Shown one piece after another: positions 10,701 through 21,128 of a stretch of 64,000 bases of DNA; the first letter of the stretch is position 1, and every line of letters starts with the position of its first letter. Below the pieces are notes generated by a model. That model was not told the DNA's origin and searched no databases. It worked only from the letters and a program-made list of their open reading frames with translations. The DNA is from Limnoperna fortunei (lineage: Eukaryota > Mollusca > Bivalvia > Mytilida > Modiolidae): positions 96,018,805 through 96,082,804 of the forward strand of contig OX104111.1 in assembly GCA_944474755.1 (NCBI GenBank), in the 5' to 3' direction. Position numbers and translations under genes: made by a program.

Positions 10701-13687
10701 TTCCAGCGAGCAACATTTCAACTATAACTATATTGAGAACAAGAACTTGTTATAAACTAGTAATCAACTGGGAAAAGTGATGGACTAACGGGCACAAACT
10801 ATTGACTGACACTGGAGTCTTATCTTTTTCGTAATATACAAATAGGGGTATGTTTCGCGAATGGAGAGTGGCAATCTCAAAACAAATTACAAATTATGGT
10901 CTTCGTTAAATCTGTCCTTATTAAAATGGCCCCAGATTGTCTGTTCTTAATGTTAATATGGTTTGACAGTTTGAAAGTGGTTTTCATTGTCAGATGTAAT
11001 TCGGTTCCTGCTGTTTCAATAGGCAATAAAGTACAATCACTGTTTAATTATTGTTGTATTTCAAGTTATCATGAATGTAAGGCGTACTGCAAACCATCAA
11101 CAATCAAATCATTATTTATAGCCAGTCAATAAATGAAGATATTTCTATGCAGTAATTGACAACAACACAACAAACTGTCATTTGGCATGAGACAGTTTAG
11201 GTACAACACTTTTGTTATAAAATTCTTGATTTGGACTTGTCGTCTAAATAATTTAAATGTTGTGGAATACTTTCTAAATGTTCATATTTAAATTTATTTA
11301 ATTTTTTGTTGAAAATTTACATTTGGATAATAGTAAACTCACGAAATTATGAACAAGGGTTAATCGTTCCTCCTTGTTGACTTTTTTATACATCCGCTCA
11401 AAACTTTTAGATTGAACAGTTCGTAAAATGAACAAATACATAATGCATGGAATGCTAATTACTCTTCTTTCATTGTTACAAATTAAAATGCAGTAACTGC
11501 TGAGTGCAAAAAGTTTTAATGTACCGTACACATGCGATTAAATCAACTTTTATTCGTGAAGCTTTGAAAATTAAAAGAACCACGCATATAACTAATCACA
11601 TTTAGTCATATACAACTTGTAGATGTTTCTTTAAATAAATACCATTTAAATTGCAATATTAACAGCTTGGTAATGGGAAGAATCAACGCAGTCAAATCGC
11701 ATCTGAAATGGAATTATCCATCGATGAGGTGGACGCGGACCAAAGTGGGTCACGGGTTTCGAAAAGAGTAGGCTAATTGTACCAATTTTAAAGGGCTGTA
11801 TTCCCTATCTCTACCCAAAACTACATTCTTTTTTAGTAACATCAAAAGATCCTGTCCGTTTGTCCATTCTTTTTTGCACTAATGATTTATTATTGTTGTT
11901 AGATTGTTCTTGTCTTTAGAATATGTGCAATTTTGCTTCTGGCAACCATTAAACAAATCCATGATAGAGACAGTTTTTACATAATTATACATAAAGTTGT
12001 TTATATCAAGAAATCACAGAAGTAAACATTCTATAATATTACTATTTATAGTTACATCCGATCCCAAAGCAAAAGAATATTCAAAAAGAAAAAACTACGA
12101 CACTGATTACAAATTAAAAACATAACAAAAAAGAATTAAAATTTACGTTTCCCGAAACGTTGAAGTCGCCTCCCGTTCCGCACTTTTGACCGAGTAGAGG
12201 GAACTAAAAGTCAAGAGCACAACTTCATAACATGAGCTTTCAGTTGGCCAAGTTTCATTTCGATCGGTTAAAAGATGAGCGAGAAAACGAGCAAACTTTA
12301 AAACGGCCGCCATTTTGAAACCGGAAGTCGGACAAAAAATTTTTTTTGCAAAAATGCTCAGGATAGTTAGCTGTATCAGTATACCAATTTTCATTGAAAT
12401 TGCTCTGGCCATAACTGAGATCTGACAACGGCCGCCATTTTGTAAAACTTTAAAACGGCCGCCATTTTGAAACCGGAAGTCGGACAAAACATTTTTAAAT
12501 AGTGGCACACTTAGGGTATCATAAGCTACCTGTATACCAAATTTCGTCTAAATCGGATGACGTTTAAATTTTTACATTTTTAGGGGGTGGTGTTCGGATG
12601 GCGGCCATTTTGAAATGTCGGCCGCGTCAAATTTTTTTTTGCAAAAATGCTCGGGATAGTTAGCTGTACCAGTATACCAATTTTCATTGAAATTGCTTTG
12701 GCAATTACTGAGATCTGACAACGGCCGTCATTTTTTTCAACGGCGGCCATTTTGAAAATGGCGGCCATTTTGAAAATTTCAAAAGTGGATTGCACAACTT
12801 CAGGTCACCCTTAACATGTTCCCAAAGTTTCATTTCGATCGGTTAAAAGATGAGCGAGAAAACGAGCGGACAACATTGCGAGGGGAAAAAGGAAAACATA
12901 ATAATAATAATTAAAATTTACGTTTCCCGAAACGTTGAAGTCGCCTCCCGTTCCGCACTTTTGACCGATTAGAGGGAACTAAAAGTCAAGAGCACAACTT
13001 CATAACATGAGCTTTCAGTTGGCCAAGTTTCATTTCGATCGGTTAAAAGATGAGCGAGAAAACGAGCAAACTTTAAAACGGCCGCCATTTTGAAACCGGA
13101 AGTCGGACAAAAAATTTTTTTTGCAAAAATGCTCAGGATAGTTAGCTGTATCAGTATACCAATTTTCATTGAAATTGCTCTGGCCATAACTGAGATCTGA
13201 CAACGGCCGCCATTTTGTAAAACTTTAAAACGGCCGCCATTTTGAAACCGGAAGTCGGACAAAAATTTTGAAAATAGTGGCACACTCAGGGTATCATAAG
13301 CTACCTGTATACCAAATTTCGTTTAAATCGGATGACGTTTAAATTTTTACAGTTTTAGGGGGGTGGTGTTCGGATGGCGGCCATTTTGAAATGTCGGCCG
13401 CGTCAAATTTTTTTTTGCAAAAATGCTCGGGATAGTTAGCTGTACCAGTATACCAATTTTCATTGAAATTGCTTTGGCAATTACGGAGATCTGACAACGG
13501 CCGTCATTTTTTTCAACGGCGGCCATTTTGAAAATGGCGGCCATTTTGAAAATTTCAAAAGTGGATTGCACAACTTCAGGTCACCCTTAACATGTTCCCA
13601 AAGTTTCATTTCGATCGGTTAAAAGATGAGCGAGAAAACGAGCGGACAACATTGCGAGGGGAAAAAGGAAAACATAATAATAATAAT

Positions 13688-13939
13688 AATTAAAATTTAC
13701 GTTTCCCGAAACGTTGAAGTCGCCTCCCGTTCCGCACTTTTGACCGTCAAGAGCACAACTTCATAACATGAGCTTTCAGTTGGCCAAGTTTCATTTCGAT
13801 CGGTTAAAAGATGAGCGAGAAAACGAGCGGACAACATTGCGAGGGGAAAAAGGAAAACATAAGAAATATGAAAATAATAATAATAATAAGAAACGGAGTA
13901 AAAACAATAAGTCGCCCGACACTTCGTGGTCGGCGACTT
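13688..13939. repeat. Internally deleted unit of the 777-bp array
   Basis: This unit passes from the first AAGTTTCATTTCGATCGG copy directly to the flank of the last one, losing the ~530 bp between. That is the product expected from recombination between the two copies inside a unit. Confidence 0.75.
13909..13939. repeat. 31-nt hairpin, copy 1
   Basis: AAGTCGCC..GGCGACTT inverted repeat around a CGACACTTCGTGGTC centre. It recurs at 14752-14782, 14810-14840 and 14865-14895, each time after AAGAAACGGAGTAAAAAC. Confidence 0.8.
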
Positions 13940-14728
13940 AATTAAAATTTACGTTTCCCGAAACGTTGAAGTCGCCTCCCGTTCCGCACTTTTGACCGAG
14001 TAGAGGGAACTAAAAGTCAAGAGCACAACTTCATAACATGAGCTTTCAGTTGGCCAAGTTTCATTTCGATCGGTTAAAAGATGAGCGAGAAAACGAGCAA
14101 ACTTTAAAACGGCCGCCATTTTGAAACCGGAAGTCGGACAAAAAATTTTTTTTGCAAAAATGCTCAGGATAGTTAGCTGTATCAGTATACCAATTTTCAT
14201 TGAAATTGCTCTGGCCATAACTGAGATCTGACAACGGCCGCCATTTTGTAAAACTTTAAAACGGCCGCCATTTTGAAACTGGAAGTCGGACAAAACATTT
14301 TTAAATAGTGGCACACTTAGGGTATCATAAGCTACCTGTATACCAAATTTCGTCTAAATCGGATGACGTTTAAATTTTTACATTTTTAGGGGGGTGGTGT
14401 TCGGATGGCGGCCATTTTGAAATGTCGGCCGCGTCAAATTTTTTTCTGCAAAAATGCTCAGGATAGATAGCTGTACCAGTATACCAATTTTCATTGAAAT
14501 TGCTTTGGCAATTACTGAGATCTGACAACGGCCGTCATTTTTTTCAACGGCGGCCATTTTGAAAATGGCGGCCATTTTGAAAATTTCAAAAGTGGATTGC
14601 ACAACTTCAGGTCACCCTTAACATGTTCCCAAAGTTTCATCTTGATTGGACATTGCGTCTCTGAGAAAACGAGCGGACAACATTGCGAGGGGAAAAAGGA
14701 AAACATAAGAAATATGAAAATAATAATA

Positions 14729-14897
14729 ATAAGAAACGGAGTAAAAACAATAAGTCGCCCGACACTTCGTGGTCGGCGACTTAATAATAAGAAACGGAGT
14801 AAAAACAATAAGTCGCCCGACACTTCGTGGTCGGCGACTTAATAAGAAACGGAGTAAAAACAATAAGTCGCCCGACACTTCGTGGTCGGCGACTTAA
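14729..14897. repeat. Three tandem ~56-bp hairpin modules at the array end
   Basis: The module AAGAAACGGAGTAAAAACAA followed by the 31-nt hairpin is present three times, with hairpins at 14752-14782, 14810-14840 and 14865-14895. It closes the 777-bp array. Confidence 0.85.
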
Positions 14898-17449
14898 TAA
14901 AGTTTTAAAATACCGTAGGAAAACGTAAGGAGAAGATAAACTTTCTGGACTACTGGGAAGTAAAGCGTAGTGTAAATCGTCATCCGCGAGTTGACTAAAC
15001 CGCAAGTAGTACTGGATAATAATAATGACAATAAACTTAATGAATATTATAATTCCTGGCATATTTGGGTTGTTGCAATTGCCTCTTTATGTATACATTT
15101 CTTTAAATTTAAGATTCTAAATAGCATCCAGAATTAAATTTTATTTTAACTGTAGTACCATGTGAACGGGAAGTGTGTTAAGTCAATAAACTCATAACAT
15201 TATAATAATGATTTTGCTTATTATAAAGTACACATTTATAACATCGATTATCAAAATACTGCTTTAAATGTTTATGCCATTGAAGACATCTAAATAAGCG
15301 AATGATAAAATCAAATTTATATGTTAACAACAAAAAACTTTGAAACCAATCAATTGCAGTATTATTTACCGTGAATAGAAAATCAGAAACATTAGACGTG
15401 ACCAGAGTTATTGGTAAAAAATTATTATGTCTTTTAGTTCTTTATATAATTACTAGATGTTTTATTTGTTGATCTTCGCTCCATATTTATAAAAAAACTG
15501 GTTTAAATATTAAGCAAAATTCGTAGTTACACTTAATACTAATTTGATTATCTTTTGTGTTTACGTTTTCATTTTACGAATGTCGATCAATCATGTTTTT
15601 ATTTTTGATCATTGAAAGCACGTATAATTGATCAAATTTGAACCATCTTGTTCTAATAATCCATAGTTGATCTGAAGATTTAGTACTATCGAAAATCTTT
15701 GTTAAGTCATCTTAATTAAAATAGCCAAACAAAGACATACGTTTCCAAATAAATATTGATGGATTTTTTCTTCCACTAACAATATACTAAAATACAATAT
15801 TCCTCTTGGACCTTTATTTTGAAAGTACTTCTTCATGTATCGACAGCAAACGCTTTCGTCCTTCAATATATCTAAGTCAGTTAATAAAACATACTTTTGT
15901 ATGGAATAAAAAGGTACATTATATACAGGAAGAAAAACTATTTTGGATAAATTTATAGGCGTTTTTGTAGAAATACTGCATTTGTTTATCTGATCGAGTT
16001 ACGGCTCTTTATACACTTGGACGTAGGTATACATTTCAATCGTGAGACAGTATTAAAACAGTACGACCTAAAAACAAAAGCTTGAAGTTTAAAAGAGATA
16101 AGAAACTATGACAAAGACGACAATAAATCTTAAACTTTCTAGCGCAATCCAAATATTGTATTTGTCAATAATTAGTTTGTACGAGTTCCTTTTAGACTTT
16201 TATTTCATTACTATATTCCAAAAATTGAGCTGTTATGAAAATATTTATCATTAACATAGTATATGTACAATTGTTCGTTGAATCTTGTTTGCTGTTGTAT
16301 GGCTACAACACAGAAACCCTGACCGCTGACTATAGTGACTAACGTAAGGAGGTATACCACTCTCTTTGCTCAATATGACTTTTTGTAAATTTCGAAAAAG
16401 ATTAGATTTATTGTAGCTTAATTTTTGGAAGTACGATACAACAATTCATTTTTGAATTTAGCTTCAAAGAGAACTATTTTTCTGTTGTAAAACAATGAAC
16501 ATAGAGAGAAAGCGTAGGAGTTGATACCATGTCTAATTGGCTAAAAGCAGCGAGGTAATTACAAACTAGAATACATCGGCAGTATGGGTCCTGATGTTCA
16601 AACAATTTGATTGATTGGTGATTAATCGGTTTCTTAACGTTTAGCAAAAAGCATTTAAGCTATATTCTGTACAGAAACAAGGAAACAAACAATAAATCAA
16701 TGGGAAGATATAAAGATAAATGACCAATTACAGAACATTTTGAATGCTACTAAAAGTATGGATATCTGAATAGGAAATATATTTCTTATTGTAGTGGCTA
16801 CCATGCAACAAATGTATAAGGCATACTTCGAAATAAATCTGTCAACAAGTTTTTCTGAGTCATTCGTTAAATATGTTCTCCAACTGAAGTCGTTTAAGAT
16901 TGCAATCTACATGAAAGAAATATATCTGTAAATTACGTGAAGGGAATTTTTTACCTTTTGTGAACCCTAAATGGCAAAACGTTAAAATGTAGGTGAACAG
17001 TTATCTCAAAGTGATAACTGGTTTGTAAAACCAGAATGCATTTGCCAGAATTTATGCATACTTGTATATATATATATGACATTTAACAACAACTTTATTA
17101 TACTTTGTACAACTATTAGGTCACTCTACGAATGTTACAACTTCTATTCCATTTTAACTCAACAAAGTGTTACTTCAGTTCTTAAATGTCCTTGCTTAAT
17201 GATTACAAGGACAAACAATGACGACAATGACCAATATAGTTTGTCAATATGTTTCGACCACTAACGTTTTATATACAACGACAACGAATTTGTTGAAACA
17301 GTCAGAGATGACGTAACAGTTTAGTGTGTTCATGTGACCTGCTATCAGGAATCGGGAAGTATTCGTAGATAACTGAGACAGTGTTCCTCTTTATAGTCGT
17401 GATCGACAAGATTATCATAACTGCTTACTACAAACAGCTTGCTTCCAAT
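14898..17449. other. AT-rich intergenic DNA downstream of the claudin-like gene
   Basis: No exon recognised. Positions 16603-16760 hold a diverged GATT-family repeat. A short (TA)n is at 17064-17074. Confidence 0.5.
16603..16760 (+). repeat. GATT-family interspersed repeat
   Basis: Starts TTGATTGATTGGTGATTAAT, then AACGTTTAGC, AAGCTATATTC, AAACAAACAATAAATCAATG and CATTTTGAATGC. These landmarks appear in the same order at 62008-62285 and in part at 18570-18655 (reverse), 21090-21180 and 30645-30730. Confidence 0.6.
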
Positions 17450-17703
17450 TCAAGAGCCTTCTGTTGGTAATTGTATCTGCGATTGCAGAAGCTTATATTC
17501 AAAAATAAACAATGAAAACGATATGAAAGTAATGATAGTGGATAAAATCGTGACGCCGAAGGACCATCCAATAGAATAGCTTCCGGTAAGATCGATCCCT
17601 TTTTGTTGGTACGTGAAAATAGTGAATTCATCCCGTTGTATGTCAAGGATGTAGTCCTTGCCTTTTACGGCTACTACAATTAACGTCATCATGGTAAAAC
17701 AAA
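17450..17703 (-). CDS. Claudin-like exon 3: TM3 end, second loop, TM4, C-terminus
   Basis: The acceptor GTTTTCAG precedes 254 nt ending at TGA (17452-17450). It encodes the rest of TM3, a ~30-residue second extracellular loop, TM4 and a short tail ending TEGS. A minus-strand AATAAA near 17093-17098 is a candidate polyadenylation signal. Confidence 0.85.
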
Positions 17704-19663
17704 CTGAAAACGAAACAAATATTTGGTATTATTTCTTAAAATCACTAGTTTACCAATATAAACACAATGATAAAACTTGTCTTGTATAGTTATTCCACCG
17801 TCCTTTGTGTTTAGTAACAGTGAGTTAACATTGTACTCAAATTATGATCAATTATCAGTGTGCGTTTTGTCATTCAAAAAGAAATAACACAGCTGACATT
17901 TGCATTATTTATTCAATTGAGATGCGTTCTATGTACATTAAATGTCTTCTTATTATTATTCATATAGTTTTCCTTAAAAATTGAACATTTACTCACCTGC
18001 AGAAAAAGTTACAAGAGATGATGCCAAAGATATATTTTTTGGATTCCAATACTTCCCAAAACTAACATTTCTTAGAATCAGTACTAAAACTGTTACCATG
18101 ATAACAAACTCGGCAATGTAGAACAACAAAGTAACTATTGCCAAGGCTTGAGCGGCTGTAATGAATTCTGGAAAAATATAAAATACTGCAATCATCATAT
18201 CCACAATGCAAACACAATGTTCAGTCCACTAAAATCTTACTCGTACTTTAGTCATTATATAAGAAAGTCATGCACAAATTACACTGGGGTTGATTAAAAC
18301 CTTGTATAAGGATTTAATAATAGGAAGATTTCAACTACTTTAAACCTTATTTAGCCACAAAGGAAACCCTGGTGCATAGAAGTATCGAGCATTCGTAGTT
18401 GTACTGGTCATAGTTGTCATCGTCACTAGGACTTGAAATCCTAGGCTGGGGAAGTGCAACAATCTATGCACGTGCAAGATTAAAAGCAAAAAGGTCGTTA
18501 CGTGTGCGTGACTGGCATAGACTATAAATTTCCGATGCTATCCATTGTATCAAATATTTTCTTATCCATGGCTTGCCCAATATTGATTTAGTGTTTGTCA
18601 ACTTTTCGTCTTGAATATAGCTTAAATAGTGGACGTTGATCAATCAATCAATCAGTGTACCAATCTTTAAAACAATTAGAATAAAACAATAATATCTTGA
18701 TATAAAAAAATCGAATATTTCTGATATCAAGAAATGTAAAAGATTTTCTTATATTAAAAAAATCGCAAATTCAATACAGCATGAGGTAATGACTGATTAC
18801 TAAATCACGTCAAAGGAATTGAAATGAACAGGTTTAAAAACTACTATGTTGATTTTAAAAAAATCTACAAGTGAAACCACGCTGCGCTTATGCATGTAAT
18901 GTTATCAGTATTGGTTTTGACAGTGAGCAATCGTAAATAATGTTTAGAGAAATTCCTTCAGTCATGCTTGGCAAATATCAAACCTCCAGCGCTATTTCTG
19001 TATACTTAATTCAAAACTCGTATGTTTTGTTACATAATACTAGTGACACCTGAATAGTATTATTAAAATATTTACCTTCCCAAATAAATAACCAAAATGT
19101 CGCTATACAGTAATAGTTTCTTTAAAACGTTTAAAAAGTATAGAACGGTCAATAAATGGTTCTAGATATGATTTTTAAAAAATAATTTCCTTAACGTAAG
19201 AAACATATTGCTGTAGCAATAATCAGTATGAGAAAAATGCAAAAACTTCCTTATGTTTCTTTTTTAAAAACTGCGCTGTGTTATGTATACATGTATTAAA
19301 TTTGCAAGTAAAACAAAAACTTATGTTTTGTTGTTGCAAAATGTCGCCTAATTCAACAGTGCTACTTGTTATGATTTACCAAGAATAGTTTATTTAATAT
19401 GATTTAATCAAACCTGCTATGTGCTGTTTAGAAATGTATGTCTGTTTCAAACCCGGCTCTGAGCTATAGTCATTACATGTCCAACCAACATCATGCACAT
19501 AGTAACAGGCACTCCACAATCCGCTCTGCATTCCTTTATCGACATTCAGCCAATTTGGAGTAGAAATACCAATGAGGAAACACAGAAACCCAGACAGATA
19601 CACTCCTAACGCTATTCTGGCCGCTATACAATTGCGATTTAGAGACAGTGTTCCAGTTGCCAT
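17450..19663 (-). CDS. Claudin/PMP22-family four-TM protein (complete, 3 exons)
   Basis: Small tetraspan membrane protein of the claudin/PMP22/EMP type, which in animals acts in cell-cell junctions or membrane organisation. Exons 19663-19414, 18167-17997 and 17703-17450 join in frame (675 nt, 224 residues plus stop); both introns are phase 1. TM1 is about residues 14-35. The first extracellular loop has W38, GLW at 48-50, C53 and C63, matching the family's W-GLW-C-C signature. TM2 is about 87-116, TM3 about 131-153 and TM4 about 185-210, followed by a short tail. The length fits the family (200-250). The start ATG lies 3 nt after a strong acceptor (TTTTGTTTTAG), so a 5'UTR intron is likely. 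Family membership is well supported; the specific claudin type is not. Confidence 0.88.
17997..18167 (-). CDS. Claudin-like exon 2: TM2 and start of TM3
   Basis: Acceptor TTTTTCCAG and donor GTGAGT bound 171 nt, phase 1 at both ends. It encodes a hydrophobic helix (ALAIVTLLFYIAEFVIMVTV), a short polar loop and the first half of TM3. Confidence 0.85.
18570..18655 (-). repeat. GATT-family repeat, reverse copy
   Basis: The minus strand reads GATTGATTGATTGATCAACG, then TTTAAGCTATATTCAAGACG and GACAAACACTAAATCAATA, matching the family order. It lies in the first intron of the claudin-like gene. Confidence 0.6.
19414..19663 (-). CDS. Claudin-like exon 1 (coding): TM1 and first extracellular loop
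   Basis: Starts at ATG 19663-19661. The coding part is 250 nt and ends with one base of a split Glu codon before donor GTTTGA. It contains STPNWL and SGLWSACYY of the claudin signature. The exon probably begins at 19666, just after an acceptor. Confidence 0.88.
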
Positions 19664-19734
19664 ATTCTAAAACAAAACAAAAAACACACTCATGGGCATT
19701 AAGATGTTTAATCTCTTTGGTGCACAATTATAGA

Positions 19735-19875
19735 TTATTTCATGGTCATTTCCATATTGACTCTGGTATCAGCCATAAGGGTTTTAGCACGAGGGCTGAT
19801 ATGGGTCGAGGTCTGACACCACTGCCAATATGGAAATTACGATGTAGTAATTTATTTATCACATATTTGATTATA
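19735..19875. mobile_element. Imperfect palindromic MITE-like element
   Basis: CATTTCCATATTG and CAATATGGAAAT are inverted near the ends; an inner CAGCCATAAGG..AGGGCTGAT adds symmetry. It lies just upstream of the claudin-like gene. A similar palindromic element is at 20215-20390. Confidence 0.45.
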
Positions 19876-19897
19876 TTTCTTTCAAGATTCGCCTTGA

Positions 19898-20146
19898 GGG
19901 GCCTCGGTGGTTAAGGTAATTCGTCTTCTATTGATCACGTGGTCTGTCAACACTGAGATTGCGGGTTAGAGTCTCACTGCGGACAGGGTGCACTTGACTC
20001 TAATCGTAATTGACAAGGATTGCCAGTTTTACTACCGAAGCTCGGGGTGCTTGTCCGACTTCTTTCCCCAGTAAAAACTGAACGCCATAATATAGCTGAA
20101 AAATTGCTGAAATTGGCGTTAAACAACATTAAAACAAACAAAAAAA
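19898..20146 (+). mobile_element. tRNA-derived SINE, family 1
   Basis: GGGGCCTCGGTGGTTAAGGT head, a diverged B box (GGGTTAGAGTC), a body with GATTGCCAGTTTTACTACCG, GGCGTTAAACAACATTAA and a CAAACA-rich tail. Confidence 0.75.
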
Positions 20147-20214
20147 GATATTTTCCTTGATGGCTAATAACTGATGCCGACTTCGAGCCTTTGTTACATG
20201 AACAGATTCCCTAT

Positions 20215-20390
20215 ATTTACACTAAATATGTGATAAATATAGATTAACATATGGGCTAATCCAAAACGGCTTGGGAATCATCCCGAAACCCCCATATCAG
20301 CCCGAGATGGAATCGAGGGCTTATATGGGGTAGAGATAATGCCCATGCCGATATGGATTAGTCCATATATTTATCTTTTTATCATATGCT
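20215..20390. mobile_element. Imperfect palindromic MITE-like element
   Basis: ATATGGGCTAATCC near the left end is inverted as GGATTAGTCCATAT near the right end, with TGATAAATA and TTTATC-rich outer arms. About 175 bp, no coding capacity. Confidence 0.5.
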
Positions 20391-21094
20391 TTCGAAAATA
20401 AAGATAATATACTAAAATGAGTTAAAATAACAATTTTATTACTTGGCAACAAATTATGAATGTAAGATTTTCAGAGAATTTATTTGTGTCTCCAACGTCT
20501 GAAAACCGTCAAGGCTCGGCCATTGTTGATATTGATGCAAACGTCCTGGAAGAAAAGTGCACGAGGAGGCCTAATACGGTACTTTCGCACTAGATGCCCC
20601 TAATACGGATTATCAGAGCGGAGTGTTCAAATACGTCTTTATCATTTCCGGTAATGTACAGTGTGCAAAATTCCAATTATTAAGCCATAAGTATTTGATA
20701 ATTTGTTTTATTACTTGGGGCTCGATTGTGCTGTCTAGGGTGAGTTGTACCTTGATAAACATTGATATACATCTTGGTAATATTTTAAAAAATGTTTAAA
20801 GATTCCTTTTACATATTAGTCATTTGTTATAGAATGCAATATATTATTACGTACATGCGTATAATCGGTTCTACATATGCTTGCAGTGGATAGTATTATA
20901 TATATGACTGGTTAGAAATTTTACCTCAGATCAACCGATTAAGTAACCATTTTCAAAATAACATTGTGTGACTAGACATAATAAAAAAAAACCATACACT
21001 GTCTTTAAACAATGCTCAATATTGTGGCCTTTTAATCAGAGCTTTAAGTTAAGCACGATACAAATAATTCTATGGCTGTATATGTATGCTATTG

Positions 21095-21128
<34 letters not shown>

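Larger units (their letters stand above)
6584..12133. other. Intergenic AT-rich DNA
   Basis: Apart from the possible relic exon at 7667-7745, no exon, RNA gene or clear repeat was recognised. Open frames here are short and of AT-rich chance composition. Confidence 0.5.
12134..14897. repeat. Tandem array of ~777-bp units rich in GCCGCCATTTTG
   Basis: Units begin at AATTAAAATTTACG: 12134-12909, 12910-13687, 13688-13939 (internally deleted) and 13940-14897. Each full unit carries six GCCATTTTG motifs within CGGCCGCC or GGCGGCC contexts, and several degenerate copies of a phrase like AAGTTTCATTTCGATCGGTT. The sequence is more GC-rich than its surroundings. Minus-strand open frames of 71-121 codons only translate the repeat (FKMAA, QNGG) and are not proposed as genes. 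Confidence 0.9.

Noticed and set aside
12143..15062. Minus-strand open frames of 71-121 codons repeated across the array
   Set aside because: They are near-identical because the DNA is a tandem repeat; the peptides are translations of GCCATTTT motifs (FKMAA, QNGG). No domain, and overlapping frames are equally open.
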